In this document: positions 34,725 to 46,372 of the stretch, piece after piece
Layout: the number at the start of each line of letters is the position of its first letter
Position numbering within the stretch: position 1 is the first letter of the stretch
From: Kurthia gibsonii
Lineage (GTDB): Bacteria; Bacillota; Bacilli; Bacillales_A; Planococcaceae
Length of the DNA stretch: 64,000 nt
Assembly (NCBI RefSeq): GCF_006539985.1
Contig: NZ_BJOB01000008.1
Span: forward strand, 30,184 to 94,183
Reading direction: 5' to 3'
Made by a program: the position numbers and the translations under genes
The notes under the pieces: generated by a model
Told to the model about the DNA's origin: nothing
Seen by the model: only the letters and a program-made list of their open reading frames with translations
Database searches by the model: none

Positions 34725-35223
34725 CAAAATAAACCTCCTTTAACGATTGTTTGAGTTGCTGTTTCGCACGCTGGTGACGCGTTTTTACAGTGTTCAGTGG
34801 AATCGATAAAATCTCACTAATTTCTGCAAGCGTATATTCCTCAAAATAATGAAATAAAATAATGGCACGATACTTTTCATCTAGTTGTAAAACAGCATCT
34901 ACTACTTCTCCATTTCTTTCTTTTCTTCCATAAAGATTCGCTGGGTTAATCGTCGAATCGCCTATGTCGACTTCCTTCTCTTTTGTAAAAAAGATGCGCC
35001 ACTTCCCTTTCTTTTTTCGTAAATAATCTTGACTTTTATGTACCGTTATTTTGGCTAAATAGGTCTTTAAAGAGGCGCGTTGTTCAAAAGCATGTTCATT
35101 TCGATAATGTGCGAGTAGAACATCTTGTACAATTTCTTCTGCTGCTCCGCAGTCTTTTACATAAATAAAAGCGACACGATAACAATAATCTGCATATGCC
35201 TCAATCAGTTCTTCCATCGTCAT
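34711..35223 (-). CDS. ECF-type RNA polymerase sigma factor
   Basis: 170 residues with sigma region 2 (YRVAFIYVKDCGAAEEIVQDVLLAHY style helices) and region 4 (YTLAEISEILSIPLNTVKTR helix-turn-helix), the extracytoplasmic function layout. It probably reads its own promoter (ECF-type -35 TGAAAC upstream) and is held by the membrane protein coded next to it. The signal is unknown. Confidence 0.92.
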   Translation of the reverse strand: MTMEELIEAYADYCYRVAFIYVKDCGAAEEIVQDVLLAHYRNEHAFEQRASLKTYLAKITVHKSQDYLRKKKGKWRIFFTKEKEVDIGDSTINPANLYGRKERNGEVVDAVLQLDEKYRAIILFHYFEEYTLAEISEILSIPLNTVKTRHQRAKQQLKQSLKEVYFDEEF

Positions 35224-35242
35224 ATTTTCACCCCTTCACCTC

Positions 35243-35273
35243 TATCGTCGCATACTTTTTATAAAAGGTTTCA
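35243..35273 (-). promoter_or_regulatory. ECF-type autoregulatory promoter
   Basis: Minus strand TGAAAC (35273-35268), 17 bp, CGACGATA (35250-35243), just before the sigma gene. TGAAAC followed by a CG-rich -10 is the form used by SigW/SigX/SigM-type factors. Confidence 0.6.
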
Positions 35274-35302
35274 TTTTTTTGAAAATATTTTTAAAAATAA
35301 AA

Positions 35303-35352
35303 AAGCTATCTATTGAATGATTGGGAATCCCTAACGTCCATAGATAGCTTAT
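35303..35352 (-). terminator. Terminator of the ilv-leu operon
   Basis: AAGCTATCTAT pairs with ATAGATAGCTT around a 27-nt loop, then TTTTTTA on the minus strand. Confidence 0.8.
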
Positions 35353-35358
35353 CGTAAT

Positions 35359-35949
35359 TTATACAGTTTGTGCTTTACGTTGCTCGAATTTTGAAATGTA
35401 TTCTTCGTATTGGAACGTCAACGAAATTTCATCCCAACCGTTGATTAACATTTTTTTATAGTAAGGATCGATGTCAAAACGATAAACATCTTCACCCGCT
35501 GTTACGGTTTGCTCCTCTAAATTTACAACGGCTTGTAAATCTTCTGCCTCTGCTTTTGCTAAAATCACCTCTACTTGTTCAACAGGTAACTCAATCGGCA
35601 AAATTCCATTCTTGAAGCAGTTATTATGGAAAATATCTGCAAAACTTGGTGCAATAACAACGCGGAAACCGTAGTCTAAAATCGCCCATGGTGCGTGTTC
35701 ACGCGATGAACCACACCCGAAGTTATCATGTGCTACTAAAATAGATGAGCCATCATATTTTGGCTGATTTAATACGAAGTCTTGGATTGGCTGATCATTT
35801 GCATCAAAACGCCAATGATAGAATACATATTGGCCAAAACCTGTACGTTCAATACGTTTTAAAAACTCTTTTGAAATAATCTGATCTGTATCGACATTTT
35901 TACGATTTAACGGTGTCACAATACTTTTTACGATATTAATTGGTTCCAT
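35359..35949 (-). CDS. leuD: 3-isopropylmalate dehydratase small subunit
   Basis: 196 residues, the swivel domain of the leucine-pathway isomerase. Typical motifs: PLNRKNVDTDQIISKEFLK at the start and HDNFGCGSSREHAPWAI. It works with LeuC to turn 2- into 3-isopropylmalate. 12 bp after leuC; last gene of the operon. Confidence 0.96.
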   Translation of the reverse strand: MEPINIVKSIVTPLNRKNVDTDQIISKEFLKRIERTGFGQYVFYHWRFDANDQPIQDFVLNQPKYDGSSILVAHDNFGCGSSREHAPWAILDYGFRVVIAPSFADIFHNNCFKNGILPIELPVEQVEVILAKAEAEDLQAVVNLEEQTVTAGEDVYRFDIDPYYKKMLINGWDEISLTFQYEEYISKFEQRKAQTV

Positions 35950-35961
35950 ACAATTCCCCTC

Positions 35962-37371
35962 CTATACAGGTACGTTCATTACTTTTCGTACATCAACAAA
36001 ATGGCCTGCGATTGCGGCTGCGGCTGCCATTGGTGGACTTACAAGGTGTGTACGTGATCCTGCACCTTGACGACCTTCAAAGTTACGATTCGATGTAGAA
36101 GCACAACGCTCACCTGCAGGTACAACGTCTTCATTCATTGCTAAGCACATCGAACAACCTGATTCACGCCACTCAAATCCTGCATCTAAGAAGATTTTGT
36201 CTAAACCTTCTGCTTCTGCTAATTGCTTCACAGAATAAGAACCTGGTACGACAATGGCACGTACACCATCTGCTACTTTTTTACCTTGAATAACTTCTGC
36301 AGCGGCACGTAAATCGTGTAGACGAGAGTTTGTACAAGAACCGATGAATACATGTTGAATTGCGATGTCTTCGATTGGTGTTCCTTGTTCTAAATCCATA
36401 TATGTTAGTGCTTTTTCAAGCGCTTGACGGTCTGATTCATCTGCTAAATCTTTTGCAAATGGAACTGTTTTTGAAATCCCTGTACCCATTGAAGGGTTTG
36501 TTCCCCATGTAACGAATGGCTCAATTTCAGAACCATCAATAACGACTGTACGATCATACGTTGCATCTGCGTCTGTTGCAAGTGCTAACCATTCTTTTGC
36601 AGCCTGTTCAAATGCTTCGCCCTGTGGTGCGTATTTACGTCCGCGTAAATATTCAACCGTTGTTTCATCTGGACTAATTAACCCTGCTTTTGCACCTGCT
36701 TCAATCGACATATTACAAATCGTCATACGTTCTTCCATTGATAATTGATGGATGGCATCACCTGTAAATTCTGCAATGTATCCTGTACCAACATCAATGC
36801 CGAATTTTGCGATGATTGCTAAAATGACATCTTTTGCTGTTACACCGAAACCAAGTTCGCCTGTTACACGAATTTCTAATGTTTTTGGCTTTGCTTGCCA
36901 TAGTGTTTGTGTGGACATGACATGTTCTACTTCTGATGTACCAATCCCGAATGCAATCGCACCGAATGCACCATGTGTCGATGTATGTGAATCACCACAT
37001 ACGATTGTTTTACCTGGTTGTGTTAAACCAAGTTGTGGTCCAATAACGTGAACAATCCCTTGATCTGGATGCCCCATATCAGCTAATTCCACACCGAATT
37101 CTTTACAGTTATCTGCAAGTGTTGTAATTTGCTTTTTTGCAATTGGGTCATTGATCGTTGGTAAATTCTTCGTCGGTACGTTGTGATCCATTGTCGCAAA
37201 TGTTAAATCGGGACGACGTAATACACGATTATGTAAACGAAGTCCTTCAAATGCTTGTGGTGACGTTACTTCATGTACTAAATGTAAATCAATATATAAT
37301 AAATCCGGCTTTCCGTCCTCTTGATAGACAATATGTTGATCCCATACTTTTTCAATAATATTTTTTCCCAT
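35962..37371 (-). CDS. leuC: 3-isopropylmalate dehydratase large subunit
   Basis: 469 residues, aconitase family with a [4Fe-4S] cluster; ligands in [13 protein letters not shown] and [23 protein letters not shown] is also present. ATG 37371 was used (GAGGTG 6 nt upstream); a GTG at 37380 lies in that site. Between leuB and leuD. Confidence 0.97.
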   Translation of the reverse strand: MGKNIIEKVWDQHIVYQEDGKPDLLYIDLHLVHEVTSPQAFEGLRLHNRVLRRPDLTFATMDHNVPTKNLPTINDPIAKKQITTLADNCKEFGVELADMGHPDQGIVHVIGPQLGLTQPGKTIVCGDSHTSTHGAFGAIAFGIGTSEVEHVMSTQTLWQAKPKTLEIRVTGELGFGVTAKDVILAIIAKFGIDVGTGYIAEFTGDAIHQLSMEERMTICNMSIEAGAKAGLISPDETTVEYLRGRKYAPQGEAFEQAAKEWLALATDADATYDRTVVIDGSEIEPFVTWGTNPSMGTGISKTVPFAKDLADESDRQALEKALTYMDLEQGTPIEDIAIQHVFIGSCTNSRLHDLRAAAEVIQGKKVADGVRAIVVPGSYSVKQLAEAEGLDKIFLDAGFEWRESGCSMCLAMNEDVVPAGERCASTSNRNFEGRQGAGSRTHLVSPPMAAAAAIAGHFVDVRKVMNVPV

Positions 37372-37390
37372 GTTCTTCACCTCATCATCA

Positions 37391-38479
37391 TTAAATAAAT
37401 GTTTGTTCTTTTACATAAGCTGGTTCGATTTCATGTAATACTTTTTCTGTCCAGTCATTTGTAGAGAGTGTTTCTACACCTTTTGGCGCCATATCACCTG
37501 TAAAGAATCCTTTTTCGTAAACAGCTGCTACTGCGTCTTCAATTGCTTTTGCTTCTTCTAATAAGCCAAATGAATATTGTAACATCATCGCTGCCGAAAG
37601 AATTGTTGCTGCTGGGTTTGCAATCCCTTTACCAGCAATTTCAGGTGCTGAACCATGTACTGGCTCGTATAAACCGAAGTTATCTGCACGCATACTTGCA
37701 GAAGGTAATACACCTAATGAACCTGTAATAACCGATGCTTCGTCACTTAAGATGTCACCAAACATATTCTCTGTCACAATGACATCATATTCTGCAGGTG
37801 CTGTAATTAGCTTCATCGCTGTTGAATCAACTAAACTATGCTCTACCTCTACATCTGGATATTGTGCTTTTTTCTCATCTACGATATCACGCCATAAACG
37901 TGATGTATCAAGTACATTGGCTTTATCAACCGATGTTAGTTTTTTACGACGTAATCGTGCTAATGTAAAAGCATTATCGACGATTCGTTCGATTTCTTCT
38001 CTTGTATAAGTTAATGAATCAAGTGCTTCGTTCTCGGTACGATGACGTTCTCCAAAATATAAACCGCCTGTTAATTCTCGAACGATTAGAAGATCAACAT
38101 CTTTCACAATATCTTCTTTTAAAGGAGATGATTTGAGCATCGACGGAATCGCTTGCACAGGTCGTAAATTAGAAAATAAGTCGAAGTGTTTACGGATGCG
38201 GAGTAGTCCTTTTTCTGGGCGTAAATCTGATGGGTTATGATCCCATTTCGGTCCACCAACTGCGCCTAATAAAATAGCGTCGCTTTCTTCACATAGTGAA
38301 ATCGTATTTTGTGGTAGTGGATCTTGATATTGGTCAATGGCTACACCGCCAATTGCACCATATGCAAAATGAAATTGATGATCATACTTTTGCGCGATTG
38401 CACCTAATACTTCAACAGCCGCAGTTACTACTTCTGGGCCAATACCGTCTCCTGGTAACACTGTAATTTTCTTTTCCAT
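37391..38479 (-). CDS. leuB: 3-isopropylmalate dehydrogenase
   Basis: 362 residues. [14 protein letters not shown] at the N-terminus, the [11 protein letters not shown] region and [17 protein letters not shown] for NAD and substrate are intact. It oxidises and decarboxylates 3-isopropylmalate. In B. subtilis leuA precedes it; here an 89-bp gap with a hairpin separates it from ilvC. Confidence 0.97.
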   Translation of the reverse strand: MEKKITVLPGDGIGPEVVTAAVEVLGAIAQKYDHQFHFAYGAIGGVAIDQYQDPLPQNTISLCEESDAILLGAVGGPKWDHNPSDLRPEKGLLRIRKHFDLFSNLRPVQAIPSMLKSSPLKEDIVKDVDLLIVRELTGGLYFGERHRTENEALDSLTYTREEIERIVDNAFTLARLRRKKLTSVDKANVLDTSRLWRDIVDEKKAQYPDVEVEHSLVDSTAMKLITAPAEYDVIVTENMFGDILSDEASVITGSLGVLPSASMRADNFGLYEPVHGSAPEIAGKGIANPAATILSAAMMLQYSFGLLEEAKAIEDAVAAVYEKGFFTGDMAPKGVETLSTNDWTEKVLHEIEPAYVKEQTFI

Positions 38480-38532
38480 TATAATTTCCCCCTTAAATCA
38501 AATCGTGCGAAAATAACAAGTATGGAGTGCTA

Positions 38533-38556
38533 TGTGGGAAGCATATACTTCCCACA
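38533..38556 (-). other. Hairpin between ilvC and leuB
   Basis: Perfect 9-bp stem TGTGGGAAG/CTTCCCACA with a 6-nt loop and no T-run. It may set mRNA processing or stability at the point where leuA is missing. Confidence 0.6.
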
Positions 38557-38568
38557 CCCCATATTTTA

Positions 38569-39597
<1,029 letters not shown>

Positions 39598-39615
39598 CTA
39601 ATATTGTTTGTTTTA

Positions 39616-40128
39616 TTATAAAATCGAAAGATGCGGTGCAGGTTTTACTTGAGCCTCTCGAACAAATGCTGTAACACCCGTTCTTGTTAACTCTTTAATA
39701 CCATATGTTTTCATAAGTTCAATAAATGCATCGATTTTTTCAGGATTACCGACAATTTGATACGTAACAACACTTTTACCTATATCGATAATCGTTCCTC
39801 TAAACGGTTCGACAATTGCATTAATTTCTGCGCGCAAATTCGGTGGAGCAACAACTTTAACGACTGCTAGTTCCCGCATAACAATTGATTTATCCGTAAT
39901 ATCATTCACTTTTAGGACATCAATTTGTTTTGAAACTTGTTTGACAAGCTGTTCAATTTTCTGCTCATCATCTACATTGACGATGAATGTCATTTTCGAA
40001 ATGCCCTCTTGTTCGGTGTGGCCCACCGTAATGCTCTCAATGTTGAATTGACGTTTCATCAAGAGACCTGTCACTCGATTGAGTACACCACTTTGATTGA
40101 TTACTGTCACGGTAATTACTCTTTTCAT
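39616..40128 (-). CDS. ilvH: Acetolactate synthase small (regulatory) subunit
   Basis: 170 residues with an N-terminal ACT domain ([20 protein letters not shown]) that senses valine, and the C-terminal half that contacts IlvB. It overlaps ilvB by 4 bp (ATGA), so the subunits are made together. Confidence 0.96.
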   Translation of the reverse strand: MKRVITVTVINQSGVLNRVTGLLMKRQFNIESITVGHTEQEGISKMTFIVNVDDEQKIEQLVKQVSKQIDVLKVNDITDKSIVMRELAVVKVVAPPNLRAEINAIVEPFRGTIIDIGKSVVTYQIVGNPEKIDAFIELMKTYGIKELTRTGVTAFVREAQVKPAPHLSIL

Positions 40129-41891
40129 CCCTTTGTCACTCCAATCATTTCTGAAATTCCTTTTCCAGGAGCAACCATTGGTGTTACTAGCTCTAACTGC
40201 TTCACTCGGATATCAATTAACATGGCTTCATCAGATAAAATTGCTGCTGATAATTGCGATTCTAATTGTTCTGGGTCATCAATTAGACAACCTTTAATAC
40301 CATATGCTTCCGCTAATCTCACGAAATCAGGTTGAACTGGAATTAATGAAGAAGAATAACGCTCTTCATAAAATGTTTCTTGCCATTGTCGAACCATCCC
40401 TAAACATGAATTGTTCAAAATAACAATTTTCACTGGTAAATCAAATTCTTTTAATAATGCAAGTTCTTGTAAAGTCATTTGGAAACCAGCATCTCCTACA
40501 ACTGAAACTACTTTCTTTTCAGGGAAAGCAAATTGTGCTCCGATGGCAGCTGGGAAACCAAATCCCATCGTACCAAGTCCACCGGATGTTACCCATTGCT
40601 GATCTTGCTTGAATTTATAGTATTGCGCTGTCCACATTTGATGTTGACCAACATCAGTCGTAATAATCGCCTTACCTTCTGTTACTCGACTGATGATTTC
40701 TAGTGGTTGCTGTGGCAGGATTTCTCCGTTTGCAGCTTCCTTGTCATACCAAAGTGGATATTGTTCCACACATTGCGCTAAGTATTCCTGCCATTTTGAA
40801 GTATCTTGGACATGAATTTCTTTTGATAGTAACGCCTGAAGTGCTAGTTTCGCATCGGCCACGATCGGTACATCCGTCGGAACATTTTTGCCGATTTCAG
40901 CAGGATCGATGTCGATATGAACAATTTTGGCATTTTGAGCAAATTTATCTAACTCCCCTGTTAAGCGGTCATCGAATCTTGCGCCGATATTGATGAGTAA
41001 ATCACTTTCCGTAATCGCCATATTTGCAGCAAAAGTGCCATGCATTCCTGCCATTCCTAAAAATTGAGGATGTTCTCCATCAATTGAACCTAATCCTAAA
41101 AGTGTATTTACTACAGGAAGATTGTATTTTTCTATAAATTCAGTTAATTCAGAAGAAGCATCAGCAGCTAAAACACCTGCACCTGCTAATACTAAAGGCT
41201 GTTCTGCTTCTTCTAATAGCGCAATCGCCTTTTTAATTTGTAAGAAGTTCGGTTGTGTGGTCGGCTGATAGCCTGGTAAATGAATCGGTGCATCGTCATC
41301 AAATTGTTCTGCATCGAATACTGTATTCGCGATATCTTTTGGAATATCTACTAATACTGGACCTTTACGACCTGTATTGGCGATATGGAATGCTTCTTTA
41401 ATAATTCGCGGTAAATCTTGAACATCTTTCACTTGATAATTATGCTTTGTAATCGGTTGCGTAATCCCTACAATATCTGCCTCTTGGAAAGCGTCAGTTC
41501 CGACAACTGTCGTAGCAACTTGCCCGGTAAAAACGACAAGAGGTAGTGAATCCATCATCGCATCTGTAATACCTGTTACGAGATTTGTAGCACCTGGTCC
41601 AGAGGTCGCAATAACTACTCCTGGTTTACCAGTAACTCGTGCATAACCTTCAGCAGAGTGAATCGCACCTTGCTCATGTCGCGCTAAAATATGTTTTAAT
41701 GGGTTACGATATAATGCGTCGTAAAGCGGTAATACTGCACCACCTGGATAACCGAAGATAATTTCAACTTGTTGCTTATGCAGCGCATCAATAAATACAT
41801 CTGCACCTGTCATTTTAGTTCGAGGTGTGACTTCTTTCGAAACACCCGTATCGATTTGATTTGTTGTTTCAACTTGAGTTTGAGCATTCAT
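40125..41891 (-). CDS. ilvB: Acetolactate synthase catalytic subunit
   Basis: 588 residues, thiamin-diphosphate enzyme. [15 protein letters not shown] and catalytic Glu in [14 protein letters not shown], and the cofactor motif [12 protein letters not shown]...[13 protein letters not shown] region are intact. It joins two pyruvates (valine/leucine branch) or pyruvate and 2-ketobutyrate (isoleucine branch). Preceded by a T-box leader and terminator. Confidence 0.97.
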   Translation of the reverse strand: MNAQTQVETTNQIDTGVSKEVTPRTKMTGADVFIDALHKQQVEIIFGYPGGAVLPLYDALYRNPLKHILARHEQGAIHSAEGYARVTGKPGVVIATSGPGATNLVTGITDAMMDSLPLVVFTGQVATTVVGTDAFQEADIVGITQPITKHNYQVKDVQDLPRIIKEAFHIANTGRKGPVLVDIPKDIANTVFDAEQFDDDAPIHLPGYQPTTQPNFLQIKKAIALLEEAEQPLVLAGAGVLAADASSELTEFIEKYNLPVVNTLLGLGSIDGEHPQFLGMAGMHGTFAANMAITESDLLINIGARFDDRLTGELDKFAQNAKIVHIDIDPAEIGKNVPTDVPIVADAKLALQALLSKEIHVQDTSKWQEYLAQCVEQYPLWYDKEAANGEILPQQPLEIISRVTEGKAIITTDVGQHQMWTAQYYKFKQDQQWVTSGGLGTMGFGFPAAIGAQFAFPEKKVVSVVGDAGFQMTLQELALLKEFDLPVKIVILNNSCLGMVRQWQETFYEERYSSSLIPVQPDFVRLAEAYGIKGCLIDDPEQLESQLSAAILSDEAMLIDIRVKQLELVTPMVAPGKGISEMIGVTKG

Positions 41892-41928
41892 TTATGGATC
41901 CTCCCTTGTTATTATCACATGTATAAAG

Positions 41929-41988
41929 AAAAAAGCTTTTTCATCCACGCAAAAGAAAACCTTCACGTAGGGATGAAAAAAGCTTTTC
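41929..41988 (-). terminator. T-box-controlled terminator before ilvB
   Basis: AAAGCTTTTTTCATCC pairs with GGATGAAAAAGCTTT around a 22-nt loop, then TTTTTTC on the minus strand. Confidence 0.85.
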
Positions 41989-41990
41989 AT

Positions 41991-42200
41991 GGTACCACCC
42001 TTATTTGCAGAAAAATCTGCCTCTTGAGATTGAATGAACAATCTCTTTACTTAACGAGCACAAAAGTATGCGCCCGAGGTTATCTAATAACTAATGTAGC
42101 GTTTAATAACCCACTCCGAGGGGATGTCAGTTTTGGCTATACTACCGGCTCACAGCAACCCGGCTCTCTGAAAATATAGATGGTCAAAACCTTTAACCTC
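41991..42200 (-). ncRNA. T-box leader of ilvB-leuD genes
   Basis: Minus strand contains AGAGAGCC...GGTTGCTG (distal Stem I), an AGTA motif, and the T-box sequence AAGGGTGGTACC (42002-41991). The usual GCG after ACC is ATG here. The codon in the expected specifier position (after CAAAACTGAC) reads ATC at 42125-42123, so isoleucine tRNA is my best guess; CTC (Leu) lies close by and cannot be excluded. It starts right after ilvD without a terminator between. Confidence 0.88.
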
Positions 42201-42235
42201 ATCAACGTTTTATATTATTTAATTATTTTGAATTT

Positions 42236-43903
42236 TTAGAATTTCATAACGCCACCTGTAGAAGCAGATGTGACAAGATGTGAATAACGTGCTAACCAAC
42301 CTTTTTTAATCTTTGGTTCAAATGTAGGTAAGTTTTGACGACGCTCTTCCATTTCTTCTTCTGATAGTTCCACATTCATCGTACGGTTTGGTAAATCAAT
42401 TGAGATGATATCACCGTTTTGTACAAGAGCTAGTGGACCACCTTCAGCAGCTTCTGGCGAAATATGTCCGATTGAAATACCGCGTGATGCGCCTGAAAAA
42501 CGTCCGTCTGTAATAAGTGCGACGTCTTTTCCAAGTCCGCGACCTTGAATCGCAGATGTTGGAGCTAACATTTCCGGCATACCTGGACCGCCTTTTGGAC
42601 CTTCATATCGAATGACGACAACATGTCCTTTTTGAACTGTACCATCATCAATTTTTTCTTGTGCTTCTTCTTGTGAGTTGAACACAATCGCTTCTCCACG
42701 GAATGTTGTAATCGATGGATCAACAGCTCCTACTTTGATTACAGCTCCATTCGGTGCAATGTTACCGAATAAAATCGATAAGCCACCAACTTTACTGTAC
42801 GGATTGTCTTTTGTGCGAATCACTTGAGTGTTTGTAATGTTAGCATCTTTTACATTGTCGCGCAATGTTTTTCCTGTAACCGTTATACGGTCGGCTGTAA
42901 TCGCTCCTGGAATGGATACTAATTCGTTAATAATAGCAGAAATACCACCTGCTAAATGGACATCGTGCATGGATACGTCTGAAGCTGGCATAATTTTAGC
43001 TAAATAAGGAATTCGCTTCGCTACTTCATTAATATCTTCAATGTTGTAGTCAATTCCTGCTTCATGCGCAATCGCAAGCGTATGTAAAACGGTATTCGTT
43101 GAACCGCCCATTGCCATATCTAATGCAAACGCATCATCAATCGCTTCTTTTGTCACAATGTCGCGTGGTTTAATGTCTTTTTTAACCATCTCGACTAAAT
43201 GAATCGCGGCTTGCTTAATTAGCTCATAACGTTCTTCAGAAGTTGCGACAATCGTTGCATTTCCTGGAACAGTCATTCCTAGCATCTCCATCAACGAGTT
43301 CATCGAGTTTGCAGTAAACATACCCGAGCACGAACCACATGTTGGACAAGCATTTTCCTCAATATCTAGTAATTGTTCTGCTGACATTTTGCCTGATTTG
43401 TATGCGCCAACACCCTCAAATACAGATGTAAGTGACAGTGCTTCACCATCAGCTGATACGCCCGCTTCCATTGGACCGCCTGTAACAAAAATCGACGGTA
43501 CATTCGTACGAACAGCTGCCATAAGCATACCTGGCGTGATTTTATCGCAGTTTGGAATATAGAATACACCGTCAAACCAGTGTGCATTAATTACGGTTTC
43601 TGCTGAATCTGCAATTAACTCACGACTTGGTAATGAATAACGCATACCGATATGTCCCATCGCAATTCCATCATCTACACCGATTGTATTGAATTCGAAT
43701 GGTACACCACCAGCTTCAATAATCGCCTTTTTCACCATCGCACCGAACTCTTGTAAGTGCTTGTGTCCTGGAATGATGTCGATATATGAGTTACATACAC
43801 CGATAAATGGCTTTTCTAAATCTTTTGTCTTAATCCCTGTAGCATAAAGTAAGCTACGATGTGGCGCTCTGTCCACACCTAATTTGATCATATCACTACG
43901 CAT
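42236..43903 (-). CDS. ilvD: Dihydroxy-acid dehydratase
   Basis: 555 residues, Fe-S enzyme making 2-keto acids from dihydroxy acids. Cysteines in [21 protein letters not shown] and [17 protein letters not shown] and the [19 protein letters not shown] tail are typical. It is 33 bp after ilvE. RBS is weak (AGGCGGTG). Confidence 0.97.
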   Translation of the reverse strand: MRSDMIKLGVDRAPHRSLLYATGIKTKDLEKPFIGVCNSYIDIIPGHKHLQEFGAMVKKAIIEAGGVPFEFNTIGVDDGIAMGHIGMRYSLPSRELIADSAETVINAHWFDGVFYIPNCDKITPGMLMAAVRTNVPSIFVTGGPMEAGVSADGEALSLTSVFEGVGAYKSGKMSAEQLLDIEENACPTCGSCSGMFTANSMNSLMEMLGMTVPGNATIVATSEERYELIKQAAIHLVEMVKKDIKPRDIVTKEAIDDAFALDMAMGGSTNTVLHTLAIAHEAGIDYNIEDINEVAKRIPYLAKIMPASDVSMHDVHLAGGISAIINELVSIPGAITADRITVTGKTLRDNVKDANITNTQVIRTKDNPYSKVGGLSILFGNIAPNGAVIKVGAVDPSITTFRGEAIVFNSQEEAQEKIDDGTVQKGHVVVIRYEGPKGGPGMPEMLAPTSAIQGRGLGKDVALITDGRFSGASRGISIGHISPEAAEGGPLALVQNGDIISIDLPNRTMNVELSEEEMEERRQNLPTFEPKIKKGWLARYSHLVTSASTGGVMKF

Positions 43904-43936
43904 GCTGACACCGCCTATTTTTCTTAAGTTGTTAGT

Positions 43937-44821
43937 TTATACTTTTGTACCGTCTTGCTCGACGATTTTTCGGAACGTCTTGAGTAGGTCGTTTGTGACT
44001 TTTCCAGGCTTTCCTGTACCAATGACACGTCCGTCCACTTCAATAACAGCGATAACTTCCGCTGCTGTTCCTGTTAAAAACACTTCGTCAGCCACGTATA
44101 CATCATGTCGAGTAAAGATTTCTTCCTTCGCCTCATAACCTTGCTCACGTGCAATTTCAAGAATCGCATTACGTGTAATTCCCTCTAAGGCACCTACATA
44201 GCCAGGAGGTGTAATCAGCTCTTTGCCTCGCACGATGAAAATATTATCTGCTGAGCCTTCTGCTACATATCCTTCTGAATTCATCATGAGCGCTTCTGGA
44301 ACGCCTGCTAAATTCGCTTCAATCTTGACGAGTACATTATTTAAGTAGTTGAGTGACTTTGTTTTTGGACTCAATACATCTGAACGATTACGACGACTTG
44401 ATGCTGACACAATCTTAATGCCCGTCTCATATAATTCTTCTTTAAATAGAGCGAGTGGTTCTACAATAACAATGACACTCGCTTTTTTACAACTTGATGG
44501 ATCAATCCCTAAGTTGCCGACGCCTCTCGTAACAACTAAACGGATATACGCACTTTTCAATTCATTTACGCGAACAGATTCAACTACAATCTCTGTCATT
44601 TCTTCAATTGTGTAAGGGATTGTGAGTAGAATCGATTTTGCTGATTCATATAAACGAACTAAATGCTGTTTTAAACGAAAGATATTTCCGTTGTAAACGC
44701 GAATGCCTTCAAAAATACCATCTCCATATAGAAGACCATGATCATAGACTGAAATTTTTGCATCTTCTTTTGCAACAAACTCTCCATCTAAAAATATCTT
44801 TTGTTCTGTCATTTCGTTCAC
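43937..44821 (-). CDS. ilvE: Branched-chain amino acid aminotransferase
   Basis: 294 residues, PLP class IV. SVYDHGLLYGDGIFEGIRVY at the N-terminus, catalytic Lys in KTKSLNYLNNVL, then EGSADNIFIV and EVFLTGTAAEVI. It completes Val, Ile and Leu synthesis. The GTG at 44821 or ATG at 44812 may be the start; AAAGGG is closer to the GTG. Confidence 0.95.
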   Translation of the reverse strand: MNEMTEQKIFLDGEFVAKEDAKISVYDHGLLYGDGIFEGIRVYNGNIFRLKQHLVRLYESAKSILLTIPYTIEEMTEIVVESVRVNELKSAYIRLVVTRGVGNLGIDPSSCKKASVIVIVEPLALFKEELYETGIKIVSASSRRNRSDVLSPKTKSLNYLNNVLVKIEANLAGVPEALMMNSEGYVAEGSADNIFIVRGKELITPPGYVGALEGITRNAILEIAREQGYEAKEEIFTRHDVYVADEVFLTGTAAEVIAVIEVDGRVIGTGKPGKVTNDLLKTFRKIVEQDGTKV

Positions 44822-44881
44822 ATCGCTTTCCCTTTGAAAATTTTATTTGGTCGTTTCAAATACGTTTTTTAAATTGTTATT

Positions 44882-44910
44882 ATCATAGTGCGTTTTTCCA
44901 GTTACGTCAA
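44882..44910 (-). promoter_or_regulatory. Promoter of ilvE-ilvD
   Basis: Minus strand -35 TTGACG (44910-44905), 17-bp spacer, -10 TATGAT (44887-44882). Nearby A/T-rich words recall CodY sites, but I see no convincing match. Confidence 0.65.
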
Positions 44911-45068
44911 TACTATATTTTAAATTATTAAACAATTCTAAAAAATGAATCTTCATTGAATACGTTTTCATCCTTATATCTGCTCGAAATTGTCATAATT
45001 CCTTAAAAAACAATATTTTTTAGAAAACTTTAATAATTCTAAATCAAAAGACAAATAAGACGCATCTA

Positions 45069-46365
45069 CTACGTAAGCTGGAATAATCCCTTGAAATATG
45101 GCGTTAAAAAAACACCTTGTGGTTCTACTTTTTGACGTTCTTCTAAAAAGAGTAGAAGTTGTGGATAGGCTTGTTGTAACTGCTCATAATCTAGTTCATT
45201 CATCTTACCAAAATGCGGGCGCCCTTTATATTTTTTCATGAGTGTATGCACCCACTTAAAGTAAGGTTCTTCGTCCATACCTTGATACATATGAAATGCA
45301 AAATAGGCTGTATCTTGTTCTTGCGTTGGACTAAGAAAGCCACGTTCTCCTTTTGCAACACGAATCTCAATCGGAAAATGAACAGTAAACGGATGCGATT
45401 TAAGTACAAAATGTATTTCTTCTAAAACAGCTGTCATTTGTTCAATGGTAACTGCATATTCCATCTCGACGAATCGTACTTGACGTTTAGACGGAAAAAT
45501 TTCATAACTAAGTCCTCTTTTCCAACCATTTGGAAAAGCATTCGCTGCCAGTTCACTAACCCATTTCGTCGCTTTCGGATACCACTTACAAGTCGTAGAG
45601 AGCGCTTGAAATAATGTATTTTCGATAAATTTGATCAATTTGGTGCTGAATATAGGGTTTGCTTTGATTGGATGGCTCGACTTGTCGCATCGTCTTCAAC
45701 TGCATTTTCATTTGTCCGGGAAAGTAGAACCATTCCGCATGACGATGTGCCTGCGTAATTAAATGGGCGTTTTTTAAAGTATCTGCTACATCGACATGAC
45801 GTGAAACGTATTGCAGTGCATAGAGTGGAACAGCTTGGAATGTCACGTAGACAATCACGCCAAGTAGACCGAGCGAAAGATGGAGGGATTGTGAGAGTGC
45901 ATCTGAACTGCGCGTCACTTCCTGTAGCTTCCCTGTCCATCTATAAATCCCCATTTCACTACTTGATTAGAAAGCGAGGTGAGCTTTAAACCTGTACCAT
46001 GTGTACCTGTTGAGATGGCTCCGGCAATCGTTTGCTCTGCAATGTCGCCCATATTCTCAAGTGCCAAATTATAACGTGCTAAAATCGGTCCTACTTCATG
46101 TAAGTAAGTGCCACCCCAAAAAGTCGCTTGTTGTGTTACCGCATCTACATCTAATAAACCACGCATATGATGAAGTGATACTAGATGTTGCTCTGGTTTT
46201 GCTACCGGACTGAAAGAATGTGCCGCGCCAACCGAGCGAACCACCCCCTTTTTTTCATACACCTGTGAAACGAATGTACATATTTCTTCAATCGTCTGTG
46301 GTTCATGTGGTGTGCAGCCTTCTTTTTTTACACTCCCTGCCCAGTTTTCAAAACGTCCTTGTCAC
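45069..46365 (-). pseudogene. Multiply frameshifted D-arabinono-1,4-lactone oxidase-like gene
   Basis: Three overlapping frames together cover one flavoprotein of about 430 residues. Frame A holds the FAD-binding part (VRSVGAAHSFSPVA, AGAISTGTHGTG); frame B the middle (from GKLQEVTRSSDALSQSLH); frame C the C-terminal part. Shifts lie near 45945 and 45620, and a third near 46352, where an extra T in ACGTTTTGAA separates a GTG start at 46365 from the rest. Three lesions make sequencing error unlikely as the sole cause. In relatives this oxidase follows the PLP gene found here. Confidence 0.85.
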
Positions 46366-46372
46366 ATCTTTT

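Noticed and set aside
44822..45068. CodY box or second T-box before ilvE
   Set aside because: Several A/T words resemble AATTTTCWGAAAATT but with too many mismatches, and no T-box or specifier stem is visible.
45586..45954. Independent 122-residue protein
   Set aside because: It is the middle part of the frameshifted lactone oxidase, not a gene of its own.
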